This document shows positions 1-13,126 of a stretch of DNA of 64,000 nucleotides, one piece after another. A program made the position numbers and the translations under genes. The notes under the pieces are model-generated. The model did no database searches. It had not been told where the DNA came from and saw only the letters and a program-made list of their open reading frames with translations. The stretch comes from Aaosphaeria pasadenensis (lineage: Eukaryota > Ascomycota > Dothideomycetes > Pleosporales): contig JAKLMB010000025.1 of the NCBI GenBank assembly GCA_022813625.1, forward strand, positions 372,001 to 436,000, read 5' to 3'. The first letter of the stretch is position 1. Every line of letters starts with the position of its first letter.

Positions 1-1429
1 TCAAACAGTATCCTTCCATCTGACCCTCTTTCTCTCTCTCCCCATTCCAACCACAAATAACGAAAATAAAAAGATGTCACCTCCCTCAGATATGTATATA
101 CGATATTTTCGTCCAAGACCACACCAAACAGCATAAATAACTTCATGGCCCTCATCTCCCTCACATACCCTCCCTTCAAAGGGAGAAAAGAAAGGAGGAA
201 ACTCACAGATATGCTACCATTCAGAAACAGAGAAAAGAAGGAGTAAACCCTAGGCGTACCTACATAGTAGTGCTCTTTCTCTACCCCTATCGATTGTATC
301 TATCCATCCACTTACAAGCCTACCAAACGAATCTATACGTCAAACGAAATACCTCTAAACTCCATACCTTTTCTCTCTCCCTTCCCCTTCCATCCATCCA
401 TTCCATTCATTTCTACAACCCCGATACACCAAACCAATTTTTCCTCAGCAAACTTTCGCTAAAAAAGACTTCCTCCCCAACTTCCCTCCCTCGTTTCCTT
501 TTACTTTTTTCCAATTATCTCAATTTAGCGCTCCCAGTTCCCCGGGCGCGGTCATCCGGCGAAGTTCGCGTTCGTGCCCCGATGGCTTGTCATTGGTCGG
601 GGTGCCGGGTTCGATTCATCCGAATATCGTGTACTCGTTATATGATAGGCTGGTGGGAGGGGGAAGTGGCTGCTGATAAGCTGGAAGGCGTGTCTTTGTG
701 TCACGCGAGCGGTAGGTACTCTTGACTATTGGAGAGAGAGGAAGAGAGGAGGAAGGGCTTAGTTTGTGAAATATTATTATTATCATTATTGTTGATTTTA
801 GTCTTAGTGATCGGCGTCGAAACAAAATGTCCGACGGTCCAATGTAAACTATGGGTATAATCGCATATCGTACATTCTGAATTCGATTTTGATACAAACC
901 TCGACTTCACGACAGGGTCACATCAACGTTCGGCAAAGGATTCGGACGTCAATTTCACGTCACACGGGTCTTCGATCTTCGAAAGAAGGGGACCCTGCCC
1001 CGCAGGCACGTGTGAGTAATGTCCACAAATCCGCATGGGTGGCATGGTCGTTGGAAACAAAAACGTGGTTGTTCGCGATCCTTCACATCCGCTTCCAGCC
1101 ACCCGCAGCCGGGGAAGACTCGCACCAGCCTTGGCGCATCCGCGTTTGAAAAGCGGTGTGATGTATGCAGCCGCGGGCATCGCATACAACTCGCTCCCGC
1201 TCGTACATTGGACATCATCTTCGGACCTTTTGGTTCTTTTTGCAAAGTGCCGTGGGTGATGTCAAAGCATTCGCTTCATCAATTAGCTGTGCCCGATGCC
1301 GGCATAAAGCAAGGTGCAATTGTACACAAAGATAGATAGTCGGAGGCACGGCTGAATTCCGAGTAGCACTTAGGCATTTTGCCGGCCCAGTATTGGCTCG
1401 TCCGGGGGAATTTGAGTTGATGCTGTGTA
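1..1429. other. intergenic, downstream of RTC1; no gene seen
   Basis: This stretch precedes the stop codon of the minus-strand RTC1 gene. The first 500 bases are C/T- and A-rich low complexity. Open frames here on both strands are short, start at non-ATG codons or read as biased low-complexity peptide, and show no family motif. The part next to 1429 should hold the RTC1 3' UTR. I see no gene, RNA or mobile element. Confidence 0.6.
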
Positions 1430-4400
1430 CTAGTGGCGTTCGTCCTGGGGTCCAACGACTCGGACTCGTCGTCCATCATCTCTCTTGGCCACCGCCGGCG
1501 GTTCGTTCTGTGCTGCGTCCTTTGACACCGCACCAGATTGCCCGAAGGTTCCTCGTACAGCAGAAACAGCCTTGCTTTCGGAAACTTTCCAGTCGTCACC
1601 TTTTCTGACAACCTTCATTCTCTCTTTCTCTGCTTTCTTCGCCAGAAGCTCTTCGATCTTAGCGTCTCGTCTGTTACCGCGGACACAGTCACAGAGGCAG
1701 CCTTCCGTTGCACAGGCTCCGTCTGATAGCGAAGAGTCCGCAAACCATGTGGAAAGGCAGTTCGTATGACCGCCGTGGCCACACAACGGGCACCACGTCC
1801 ACAATGTCGCCTTGGGAGGGGTGGGCTTCTCTGGCACGGATGGGCTCGATTCGTGTTCTACAGATGTATGCTGGTCAAAGCCAGAAACAGGCGGTAGGGA
1901 AGACCGTTTCCGGCCGTAATCCCTCTCCTTCAAGCTCGAACGTGATTTTGACTTTGACTTTTTGGACGACACGGGTTCGAAGGCTGGATATCGACCCCAG
2001 CATATAGGACAAGGTGCCTGAGCTCGCTTACAGCTCTCGCATCGCATCTTATCCTGGGGATTGTTAATTGGTGACTTGCAGCTCAAACACAGTAGGCCAA
2101 GCTGAGTATCCTTCAGCGCCTGCTCGTATACAGCAGGGTAGGTAGGATATGCGAGACGACGAAGAGATGCCGCCGAATTATACAGAGAGAAGCTATGCAA
2201 TTGAGAGTGGTACGTGTGCAAAATGGCTTCTGCCTGAAATAGATTGATGCCTGTCGCCAGCAGATCGGTCAGTTGGGTAGAAATCACGGTTTGGACCTGC
2301 GTGGGCGTCAGTCCCAGCCCAGACAGTGTGTCTGAAAAGATTGCTTGGACCTCGGCATCATCGAAGCCTGACTGCCCAGGCGAAGCAGCTTGTGGCAGCA
2401 GAGGTGTGAGGAGTAGCAGTAAGAGCGACGACATCTGCGCCTCGAACAGAGTGGTCGTGTTGAAGGTCAAGATGTTGTTTACGAGGCCGATCACTGAGAA
2501 TGCCGATCCTTCCTCTGCGTCAATACGCATGGCTTGATAGTCTGACAATAGAATCCCTTGCTCGGCTGACGGGTCAAGTGCCGGAGGAGCACTCTCCGTT
2601 GCATGGTGCAGGGCTGCAGGAAGCCTCTGGCCCTGCGGGGATCGAGGCTCCTCATGGAATTCAGGCACAATCGTCCCGCTGGCTTCCATGTCAATGCTGT
2701 AGTCTCGAGACATGGATGCTCCGTCTCTGCTGCTCAAGTAGGCCTCTGATTCGGAGCTATCATGACGCAGGAGCTGGTTGTTGCGGCGCAAGTTCTCTAT
2801 ATCTTGGACAGCACGTTCTTGACTGCTATATTCGATCGACTGTGCCGTCCCGTTACGGGCCGAACCTTGCTGCTGACCGCCCCGTACGGAGGGTATGTCC
2901 CTGCCGATTTCTGACATACCAATCGGAATGGTCGTGGGGGATACCTGAATGCTTTTACCCAAGGCCGAGGTTCCAGCAGCCCGCTCATTCAAGATTTGAC
3001 CTAGCTCTGCAGATCTTGGCGGCCCAAAACTAGAGCCTGCAGGAGGATGCTGCCACGCTTCTGGTATTGACTCCATGCTCTGGGATTGGGACTTCCCACT
3101 AGCAAATGAGTCCGGGATCGATGTACCCCGCTGCGAGTCAGTGGAGGCAGAAAACATGCCAAAGCTTTCGTCCGAATTGTGGCGATCCAGTCGAGGCGGT
3201 ATGTGGATGTTGATCCCGTGAGAATCGGTAGGCTCCAGACTCAGCGGTGCTCGCGGTGGAGCCCGCCAACTGCCGACCATGGCTCGACGTTCGTCCAGGT
3301 CGTTGGACGAATACCAATGTGGGCCGCTGAAGTTGGGTCGATCCGCGGCAATCGTGGGATCCTCGTCTCTTTGGGCCGCCGTTTCCTTCCCTGCCGTGGA
3401 ATGCGGGCCTGCAATGGCTGGTGGAAGTTTGATCTCTTCTTCATGCTCCGGATCGGGAAGCTGAGACAACTGACGCGAAGCCGCATCATTTGCTCCAGAG
3501 CTTGTGAGAGGTCGCGCGAGCGGGGTTGGGAGGTTCGAAGTACTCTCGTTTGCAGAGAGCAATTGAACTGTATTGTGAGACGCCTGTGGTTTGTCAGGAA
3601 CACCTAGGATGGCACGCACGGCAGGGTTCTGCGGAGGCGGATGAGCGGGCATTGTGTCATGTGCCATCACAGGCTTCGAAGCGGTAGTGTCTGCTACATC
3701 AGCGGCAGGTGGCACTACTGCGGCAGGCTTAAGCTGCAATAAACGCTGTTGTCTGTGCAACTCTGCCCGGCGCCTGGTCGCAACCGCAATTGACAAGCCA
3801 ACTATCCTCCAAGTCTCAGCTTGCCTGTAGAACGCGGCTCGCTGTGCATATTCGGCATTCTGGTCAAACACATGCTGGACGTCGGCAAAGGATTGCAAGG
3901 TAGGAGGGTCGGGAAGGGGAATTGCCTTGTACTTCTGGGCAAGATATGAAAACACCTGGATGCTCGGTGCACCAGGCAGCATGCCACGGAAAGCGAGCTG
4001 ATTTGGTTTGAAGGAGTCATTATGCATGGCCATAGAATCGGTGAGAAACATGACCTTGGGTACTATGTCTGATGGAGGGTTACTTCCAAATGACTTTGTC
4101 GAACGATTGCTCGCTGTACGACCATGATGCTTCTTGATGGAGGAGCTAAGGAAGCTGTCATCCAGACTGTCATCCGCGGAACTTCGCAGGCTATTCTTCT
4201 CAGGGCTGCGTTTCTCGCCTAAGTACGTGTCATCAGTCGAGTAGTCGAGGCCTGGCGGATGGTGCCGGGCCCTTCGCTGCGCAAATCCACCCATCTCGCC
4301 ACTTGGCGATATTGCAAAAGCCTGCAGGTTGCGGCGATCCACGATCTTGGGGGCCAAATGAACATCATTCTGCTGGAAGACGCCTTCTCTACCGACGGTC

Positions 4401-6245
4401 CAAAGTATATCACGCGAGTGCCAAAGCATATCAGATGGTGCGCTGGGGAATTTGGTGATCTCCCGAAACGGAAGGTAAGGACGCCGAAAGTCCCATACGT
4501 GTATGGCAGGATGGTCCCTGTCGTAAGATGTTGCCAGCTGCGTGCACTGATACACTCCCTTTTCGTGGTATTCGTCGGACCAGTAGGGTGGCCTCCATCT
4601 TGCCTTATAGACAGGGTAAGGCGCGGTCAGCACAAAGGCGGGCTTCTGGCGCCGGCCGTCTACAGAGAAGTCCCAGACCTTGACGGTCTTATCGACGCCT
4701 GCACTGAGCAGGTGCTTGCCGTCCGGGTGCCAGTCGATCGAGGTGCATATCCGCTGATCGTGGGCCGTGATCTTCTGCTTTGGACCCTTGCTGTGCCGAA
4801 AGTCCCATCGCTGGATGGTGCCATTGTCAGTCCCGAAAGCGAACTCTACGGCGTCAGTGGGTGACCATTGGACATCACGAATGCCACCGTTGATACCGGC
4901 GTACTGATCTCTACTCGGACAGGTCATGATGTCCTTTTTCATATCTCTCAAGTCCCACAGACGCACGGTGGCGTCATGGCTTGCGGACAGCAGTAAATGG
5001 CCTTGATGGGGGTTGAAAGCAATCTTGTGGACCTGGCGAGTGTGTTCGTGTAAACGAGCCAACTCGACGCCAGCTCTATTCAGGTCGTACAGGATGATCT
5101 TTCCATTTGCGGCGGCGGTTGCAATATGCGTGTTGAACTGGCCATGGGACCACTTCACATCATGGATGGTAAGTCCCTCACGCTGCCGGGCGTGGGAAGT
5201 GCTATGCTCAGCAGCATTGATGACGGCGGCGCGCAGGTTCGTCTCTTCGACGATCCTTGCATCTTGGACGCGGACAGTCTTGAGAATCTCCTTGCCAGCG
5301 AGGACAGCGTGGGTCCTATCGCGGTTGATATCGAGGGCGGAGATATCAAGGCCCGTTTTATGGCTTGCATCTTGCGACAAGCCAGTGCGGATGCTACATG
5401 TGATGGTAGAACTCAGTGATGGGCCAAGGGTAAGGGAAGTGAACGAATAATTGTCGAGACAACTACTACATGGACGGAACGTTTGGATGGATTGGATGAT
5501 ATGCGAATGACAGGATGAATGAATGAATCAAGGGACGGACGGGAAGAGTCGGGCACAGGAAAACGGGAACGACGTCGCGTGGAGGAGGTGGGCCGGTGGA
5601 TTTCGGGCACGGGTGGATGCAGCAGACAAAGACAACCAGTGGCTCTTGAAAATGCCGCGCTGTAGGAGGATAAAAAGAGGCAGACGTGATACAACGTAAG
5701 ACGCGGCAGACCGGGAAGGCGGCAGGCGGCAGGAAAGAAAAAAAAAGGAAAGAAAACGAGTAAATGACCAGTAACAAACGACGGTCGGCGAGTGACCAGT
5801 AACGAAGGACGAGAGACAGCAGAGATGCAATGCAGGGTTGGTGCTAGATAGGGCAGAGCAGAGTCGAGTCGAGTCGAGTAGAGTAGATGTGTGGTGATAC
5901 GTAGGGCGATTAGGAGAGTGACACTTACCCGGGCAATCTTGGTACGAGCGGATTGGGACGCCCACTTTCGGGGCGATTCGTTTGGGAGCTGGCAGGCCGT
6001 GAGCCGTATGCGGTCAACGGTTGGGTCACGAATCGGGAGAAGTATGAGGTTGTTTTGGGTTGGGGTGGTGGTAGCGGTGGAGGAGGTGGGATTGCGTTGG
6101 CGGAAGCAGTGGACGCCGCAGTGGTTCCCGCAACAGAGTCGGAAGCAGAAGCAGGACCAGCAGCACCAGCACCAGCAGAAGCGGAAGATGAGGCAGCACC
6201 AGCAGCAGTATTGGATGGGGCACGGCGTGACGGTGGGTCAGCCAT
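1430..6245 (-). CDS. RTC1: SEA/GATOR2 complex subunit RTC1 (SEA2, WDR24 homologue)
   Basis: Subunit of the SEACAT/GATOR2 complex, which acts at the vacuole membrane in amino-acid signalling to TORC1. Exon 1 is 6245-5929 and exon 2 is 5393-1430; they are joined by a 535 nt intron (GTAAGT donor, TGTAG acceptor), giving 1426 aa. An acceptor 18 nt further upstream (CTGAG) also keeps frame. Exon 1 (about 105 aa) is Ala/Ser-rich with a polyproline run and a short YFSRFVTQP segment, typical of fungal Rtc1 N-termini. Exon 2 opens with SHKTGLDISALD, then WD40 repeats to about residue 490 (for example SHDATVRLWDLRD and AGVDKTVKVWDFS), a long disordered middle, and C-terminal zinc-binding cysteine clusters near residues 1200-1225 (CxxC pairs and CPICW) and 1305-1345 (CPLCGHGGHTNC). 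That RING-like end separates WDR24 from plain WD40 proteins. The ATG at 6245 is the first downstream of a GATGCA repeat. Confidence 0.9.
5394..5928 (-). other. long first intron of RTC1
   Basis: The intron starts with GTAAGT on the minus strand (5928-5923) and ends with TGTAG (ending at 5394). At 535 nt it is several times longer than most other introns in the window. The exon phases (two bases plus one) join without a stop. Inference from splice signals and the family's conserved N-terminal motif; no transcript evidence. Confidence 0.7.
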
Positions 6246-6276
6246 GCTGTTGCTGTGGTTGTTTCTGATACCGATT

Positions 6277-6315
6277 GATGCAGATGCAGATGCAGATGCA
6301 GATGCAGATGCAGAT
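6277..6315. repeat. (GATGCA)n hexanucleotide microsatellite
   Basis: About 6.5 tandem copies of GATGCA lie 32 bases upstream of the RTC1 start codon, so probably in its 5' leader. On the minus strand it reads as a TGCATC repeat. Confidence 0.95.
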
Positions 6316-6721
6316 ACAGACACAGACAGGTATAGACAGATATTACTGATCTGATGCCGTTGGTCGAAGGAGCAGAAGTTTGATTGTTGTTTCGAGACGA
6401 CGGCAGCTACGACCGAAGTGCCACCGTCGGCGCCGAAGGGGAAGCTTGGAAGAGCTTGAGCTAGAGCTGTATGGCCTTGTTGTTATTGTGGTAGCTGTTG
6501 CTGCTGTGCTGTGCTGTACAGAGTACTGTGCTGTTTGAAGGAATTGGACCAGTGGGGGTGGGGACAAGGAGGAGGAGGGGTGGTGGTGGTGGTTGGCGTC
6601 AGGTACCGAGCCGATACCACGAGAACATTGTTGACGTGGTTGGATATCCGCTAGAGTGGGAGTTGGAGATGATGATGAGGAAGAGGATGAGGATGGGGTT
6701 AGGATGACACTGGACACTGGA

Positions 6722-6761
6722 GGGATGGGATGGGATGGGATGGGATGGGATGGGATGGGAT
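6722..6761. repeat. (GGGAT)8 pentanucleotide microsatellite
   Basis: Eight perfect GGGAT copies in the spacer between RTC1 and the ABC transporter. The same pentamer recurs at 43565-43584. Confidence 0.95.
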
Positions 6762-9031
6762 AGGACAGGATGGAGATGGGTGGATGAGATGGAATGGGGA
6801 TGGAGGGATGCAGGCACGTCGCGACCATGGACCAGTGTCGTTAGCTACAAGTACAAGCTCGTAAGCGAGCAAGCGATCGAGTAATGGAGAGAATATGGCA
6901 ATCGCACACTACAGACATGACAAGAAGCAAGTATTCAGTAAGTACGGTGTAACTTTTGATACAAACAGGAAAGGGAAGAAGAAGATGAAGTGTAAATGGG
7001 AAAGACAATAATAATAAAAACGGAGCGATGGAGGATTAGGAAGCTAGTGCGATTGATAGAACCGCCGACGGGGAGGTGAGATGGTGGTCACTCTCTTGAG
7101 GCCTGAATTCTGAGTCCTGCTAGAGAAAGATCATCATGATTTTCGCCATAACTACTCATGTTCATACAGGTTCGTATTCATATTGGCAGAGCGGAAGAGA
7201 AGAATAAATGTGTGTGCACAGTTGATACGATATGTAGTTAGCTGGACGGACAGGTAATGAGATGGAAGGTTGACTCTCCCTCGATTGATCCCATTGGTCA
7301 ATCAATTGATCGCGATCGATTCTTTTCGAAGGGTCAGGAGAGTGCTGATGCTGTAAGTAATAGACCACAGTAGCACAAGAAGAGAGATAACGAAATATAG
7401 AGAGGGAGATCGGTAGAAAGAGTATATAGAGATTGGTTGGATGGATGTCGTATACCTGACCTATGATGCGCAATTACATATACTGTGTATGTAGGTACAC
7501 GAGGTGCATGCAGTACTCGTACTCGTATACTATGGACTGTAGTTGCTGTATGGGTGTTCTGCACTCAACGGTGAGAGAATGACAGCTGTACAATTTGTAT
7601 AAACGGACTATCAAAGAGTGTACCAAATGATAAAAATGTGTCTGTTCGACTATAGGTTCTACCACCACAAGTGAGTATGCGACATCACGTATGTACCTGA
7701 TGTGTGACGGAGTACAGTAGTCCGTATATACTTCGTATACTGGTGTAGGAGAGCGAAGACTAAGTACTCCGTACGATGCTTGATATGATGAATGATGAAT
7801 GATGAGGATGATGGTGATGATTAGTAGGTATAGACGGAGCAAGCAATAACTGGAGATGGTTAACTATGGAGATGGGATTTGTTTTAGGTATTATGGAGTA
7901 GTTGGTCGACTAACAAAGTATTAATCAATTATTGGATTGGACATGTACAAGTATTGTAATATTATTGTGGAATAAAGGTGGGTAGGGGTACGTACGACGA
8001 CGAGCTGATGCATACGGGGCCAGACCTTTTCGAGAGTCAAGACACAATCTAGCGAGGCGGGACGGAGACGACGGGGCCAGACCACCATCAGAGATGACCA
8101 GACTATTGCATTACAGCGAGACCAGGCAAGACAAGACTTTTGGGTCTTGGGGATCTAAGGAGAGAAGCTCCATGCAGGCCGAGAGACTGGTTGCAGATTG
8201 GCAGCGTGCAGCGTGCAGGTTGCAGCGATGCAGAGATGCAGATAGACTGCAGCCAGACTGCAGCTCGCATGCGTGTACGGTAAAAGTACAAGGACAAACA
8301 GACAAACAACAGACAGTACACAGTAGGGCAGGGCAGGTCAAGGGTATTGCAGACGGTAGAAGGGTAGGGGAGTGGAGGGTGGGTTACGCGCTACGGAGTA
8401 ATCGAAAACCTGATCGAACAAGGATCTAGGCAATTATGTTTTTGCATCTATGTGTAGACTACGGAGGACTATACGGAGGACTGTACTGTACCTGTATGTA
8501 TGTGTCGACGGTAAATAACGAATGAATCTTGTCATCTTCAACAATCCATGATGATGCCATAGCCTACTTTAGGTACCTGGTACGTATGTATGTATGTGCA
8601 GTTGTACCATGTCTGTATGTACCTACATACAGTACATACGCCGTACGATTCCTAGTAGAGAATACCAGAACATACAGACATGCAATGCACTGATGACGAT
8701 GAGAAAGGATGCGCAAGGAAGTAAGTTGTAACTATAGGAAGCTCACAATGCTCATACCGTCCATCCATCCACTCATTCATCATCCATCATCCATCCTATG
8801 GCATCCTATGCCGCCAGTTCATCTCCATGTCCGCACTGCAGATAGTCATCCATCCAACCATTGCACAGTAACAGGTATCTATCTATATCCTGCCATCATC
8901 CTACACGGTACACCCATACATGCATACAATCATCCATCCACAAGAACGGCCCAACCAACCCATACATTCCATCCACACACACCCACATAGTTACAGTGTA
9001 CTCCGTGTACACACACACATACAGTGTAATG

Positions 9032-9088
9032 CACACACACACACACACACAGAGGCAGACACCCTCCCACACCACACACACACACACA
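9032..9088. repeat. (CA)n dinucleotide tracts
   Basis: Ten CA copies at 9032-9051 and a second CA tract at 9073-9088, separated by about 20 bases of unrelated sequence. Confidence 0.9.
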
Positions 9089-10094
9089 TCACAGGGATTC
9101 GCTCATGATCCGATGGCTGCTCAAAAGCCCATTCTGGACTAGCGCAGATCGTAATCGGATTAGCCTGAGTGGTGGCGCGTCTGTGGGCGACAAGCGGCGG
9201 CGACCAGCTTCGACTCTGTTACCTCCAACCTTGTAGACGAATTATTACCTTGCCCTACTACCCTACTACCTAGCATACTAGTAGACTGGCTACTTACTAA
9301 AGTACGGAGAAAGTCTTAGCAAGTGGGAAGAGAAGGAGGAAGAGATGAAAAAGATGATGAAGAGATCGTGTCAGGACTAGGAGGCGGGAAGACATGAATT
9401 GGATGAACTTCTTCATACAATCCAGAGAAAAAAGGCACCTCATTACGAGTATTACTCGAAGTGAGCTAAAAGAAGAAGAAGCAGCTGCACCATTACACCA
9501 TTTAATACACCCTTTACACTCTTCAGTTACACATTACCTACACACCCTACGAGACTACGACCTTCTTTTGTTAGTATACACTACGGGAGAGGCAGTACTC
9601 CCACCACTATTACCAACTACTAGCTACCGAGTACCTCCTACTACTGGTACTACTAGCTACTACAACCACCACCATACATCTCTACCTCATACATACTCTC
9701 CCTCCCCTCCTCCTCATACATTCATACATCTTCATCCTCTTCCTCCTCCACCTCCGCCTCCTCTTCCTCTTCCTCTTCTTCTTTTCTTTTCTCATATCCT
9801 CCCCTCCCATTCCCTCCACCCCACCCTTCTCCCTTCCTTCTACTAACATACAACAATCATCTATCTCTCCTCCTCCTCCTCCTCCTCTCTCTTCCCTCCT
9901 ACCTTCCTCCCTCTCTTCTTTTTCTCCCTCCACCCACCACCATCACCACCTGTCTCACATCCCCCCACCTCCGCGCCTGGTGAGATCTCTTCGATACCGA
10001 GTACCCCCTTCCTCCACTCGGTGAAGCATTGCATTGCATTGCTGCCGCCGACGCTGACGCCGACGCCGCTGCTGCTTGCATCACCACACCCACC

Positions 10095-13000
10095 ATGGCC
10101 GCGCCGCTGGATGTCGAGGCCTCGCTGAACCTATTCACCACCAACGCAACCTCCCCCGAGTGGATGCGCCGCAACCATGACCTTCGCTTGACCGTCAAGA
10201 TCTTGCAATTCGCCTATCCGATCTTTCTGCTCGTCTTCTTCCTCGCCGCTTTCACCGCCCGCAGCATCCTTGCAACTAATTCTAATTCTAATATCTCCAA
10301 ATCAAACCAACTCGGCCCTGGCGGCAAGCCTCTGCCCGCAAACGACCCAACCCGCAATTTCGTCAAGAAGACCGTCACCGACGACGTCACGCAGAGTCAG
10401 AAGCGCCTCTTTGAATGGTTGTCTCTGGCCACCGCCCTCACCTTCCTCGGAAATGCCGTCAATGTCATCGTTCATGCCCTATACGCCCGCAAGGAGAATT
10501 GGTGGTGCGGTCAACACACCGTCGTATGTTCAATTGGTCCCCAAAATGCCTGAAAGGAAAGGGAAAAGGGAAAAAAATATCATTCTAACATGCACATGGC
10601 TAGATCTACCTCGTCGGCTCCTTCTTCATCTACTGCCTTTTCCTGATCTCCCTCCTCGATTCGAAACCGTCTCCCACCATCGCCCATCTTTCAACATGGG
10701 TCGTGGCAACCGCTCTCGAAATCGTCTTGCTCGGATGCTCCCTCGCCATCTACACACATACGCACAAGGAACCTACCGCGAAGAAGCCCGCCCACCCCAG
10801 ATACCGCTTCCACATGACCGAATGGGAGAGCACTGAAGTTGCAGTCGACCTGCTCCGCATTGTGCTACTGCTCACCCTTATCGCATTCTACTTCATTTTC
10901 GTTGTCCTACCCAGGAACAGGAAGGCATCACAAGAGGCGGGAAGCTCCAGCGAGACCGCATCCTTGCTTGGTGGGGACCGCGACGGTCAGGCCGAGAATG
11001 GTCACGCGAATGGCTATGGCTCAATCAATAATGCTGGTGGCAAACCTCCGCATAGTGAGGGTGCTGCTCCGCCCGCTTGGAGTCGGCCCACGGGAGCTCC
11101 ATCGCGCAGCTGGTGGGAGTACCTCAAGGGATACCGTGTCTTTTTCCCTTACTTGTGGCCGTCAAAGGACCGCCGCTTGCAGTTGGTGGTAGTCATCTGC
11201 TTCCTGATTGTCATCGCTCAGCGCATCATCAATCTGCTCGTTCCCGATCAAGTCGGCAAGATCGTCAGCACCTTGGCCGGTGAGCGCGCAGGCAACGCAT
11301 GGACCGAGATCCTGATCTTCATATTTTTCCGCCTCGTCCAAGGCAACAATGGCTTGCTTGGGGCTCTGCGGTCGACGCTCTGGATCCCGGTGGGGCAATA
11401 TTCATATCGCGAGTTGTCCGTTGCGGCATTCGAGCACGTGCACAGCCTCAGCCTCGATTTCCACCTCGGCAAGAAGACTGGCGAGGTCTTGTCAGCCCTC
11501 GGAAAGGGTAGCTCCATCAACACCTTTTTGGAGCAGGTGACCTTTCAGGTCGTCCCCATGCTCATCGATCTCGCCGTCGCCATTGGCTACTTTTTGATCA
11601 AGTTCGACGCCTACTATGCACTCGTGATTGCTGTCGTAACTTTCTGGTACATCTATCTGACTATCCGCATGGCCCAATGGAGAGCTGAAATACGCCGCGA
11701 AATGGTCAATGCGGATAGGGAAGAAGATGCAGTCAAGTGAGTATCTGTATCTCCACTCTATGCGACGACACCCAGACTAACAAAATGCAGGAACGACTCC
11801 ATGGTTTCTTACGAGACCGTGAAGTACTTCAACGCTGAGGCGTACGAATTTAACCGTTACCGCAATGCAGTCAACAAGTTCCAGACCGCTGAGTACCAGG
11901 TCTTGTTCTCGCTTAACCTCATGAACATTACCCAGAACATGGTATTCATGCTCGGTCTCCTGGCTACATGCTTCATCGCGGCGTACCAGATTACGACGGG
12001 CCAGCGCGAAGTTGGCAAATTCGTTACCCTGATCATGTACATGGGCCAGCTGCAAAGTCCACTCAACTTCTTCGGCACCTTCTACAGGATGATCCAGTCA
12101 GCCATGATCAATTCCGAGCGCATGTTGGAGCTGTTCAAGGAGCAACCGACGGTCATCGACGCTCCAGATGCGGCAACGCTCCCGTCGTGTGAGGGAAATC
12201 TCAGGTTTAACGACGTCCATTTCTCTTACGACACGAGGAAACCGGCCCTCCAGGGACTCGATTTCCACTGTGCGCCAGGGACCACGACCGCGTTTGTCGG
12301 CGAATCCGGTGGTGGAAAATCCACCGTATTCCGGCTCATGTACCGATTCTACAACACCATGTCTGGCAGCATCCAGGTCGACGGACACGATGTCGAGGAG
12401 CTCACCATTGATTCCGTGCGGCGACACATCGGCGTCGTCCCCCAGGATACGGTCCTGTTCAACGAGTCGCTCATGTACAACTTGAAGTACGCCAACCCCG
12501 ATGCGACGGATGAGGAGGTTTACGCCGCATGTCGTGCAGCTTCGATCCATGATAAGATCCTGGGCTTTCCGGATAAGTACGAGACTAAGGTAGGCGAGCG
12601 TGGTCTCCGCCTCTCCGGTGGCGAGAAGCAACGGGTGGCGATTGCGCGTACCATTCTGAAGAATCCCCGCATCATCATGCTTGATGAGGCCACCGCTGCG
12701 CTCGACACGGAAACCGAGCAACACATCCAAGAAGCGTTTACGGCGCTAGCGCAGGGCCGCACCATGCTGATCATCGCGCACCGTCTTAGCACGATTACTC
12801 ATGCCGACCAAATTCTGGTTCTCCACAAGGGCAAGGTGGCCGAACGAGGCACGCATGAGGAGTTGCTGGAGAAGAACGGACACTATGCAGCCATGTGGAA
12901 GAAGCAGATTCGCGCGCAACGCGCAGCAGAGCAAGCGAAGATCTTGAAGGACAAGGCAGACCGCCTCCGACGGGAGTCCAAGGATGGCAACATCAACTTG

Positions 13001-13126
13001 GACGACGGCAGCTCCAGCCATTCCAATTCCTCGAGCGACGATGAGCGAGCCAAGAAGGTTCGTGGAACTCCCTCGACGACCGAATACCAAGGCAGCGACC
13101 ATGGCAAACCTGCCGGACATCCCTGA
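10095..13126 (+). CDS. HMT1-type ABC transporter (heavy metal tolerance, ABCB6-like)
   Basis: Half-size ABC exporter. Exons are 10095-10523, 10604-11736 and 11791-13126 (965 aa), with GTATGT and GTGAGT donors and an ACTAAC branch site before the last exon. It starts in a CACCATGG context. Residues 1-250 form an extra hydrophobic N-terminal domain with several membrane spans, the mark of the HMT1/ABCB6 branch and absent from mitochondrial Atm1. The transmembrane domain (about 310-620) is followed by one nucleotide-binding domain: Walker A GESGGGKST near 691, signature LSGGEKQR near 795, Walker B IIMLDEATAALD near 815, and the H-loop histidine in IIAHRLS near 848. The tail is charged and coiled-coil-like, then Ser-rich. 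Fission yeast Hmt1 moves thiol-bound cadmium into the vacuole; a similar vacuolar role is inferred here, not shown. Confidence 0.92.

Larger units (their letters stand above)
6246..10094. other. 3.8 kb divergent intergenic region, repeat-rich
   Basis: It lies between the divergent starts of RTC1 (minus) and the ABC transporter (plus) and must hold both promoters and 5' leaders. It contains GATGCA, GGGAT and CA microsatellites, TGATGAA-like runs near 7790-7830, four copies of the ACGGAGTA motif (near 7707, 7765, 8393 and 8999), and a strongly pyrimidine-rich tract (9670-9990) leading into the transporter start. Open frames here encode only low-complexity peptides. No gene is supported. Confidence 0.65.

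Noticed and set aside
585..640. A B-box-like GGGTTCGATTC suggesting a tRNA
   Set aside because: No T-stem of five pairs forms around it and no matching A box or acceptor stem was found upstream, so it is not a tRNA.
8861..9142. His/Thr-rich open frames across the CA repeats
   Set aside because: They are translations of CA and CCAT microsatellites, not genes.
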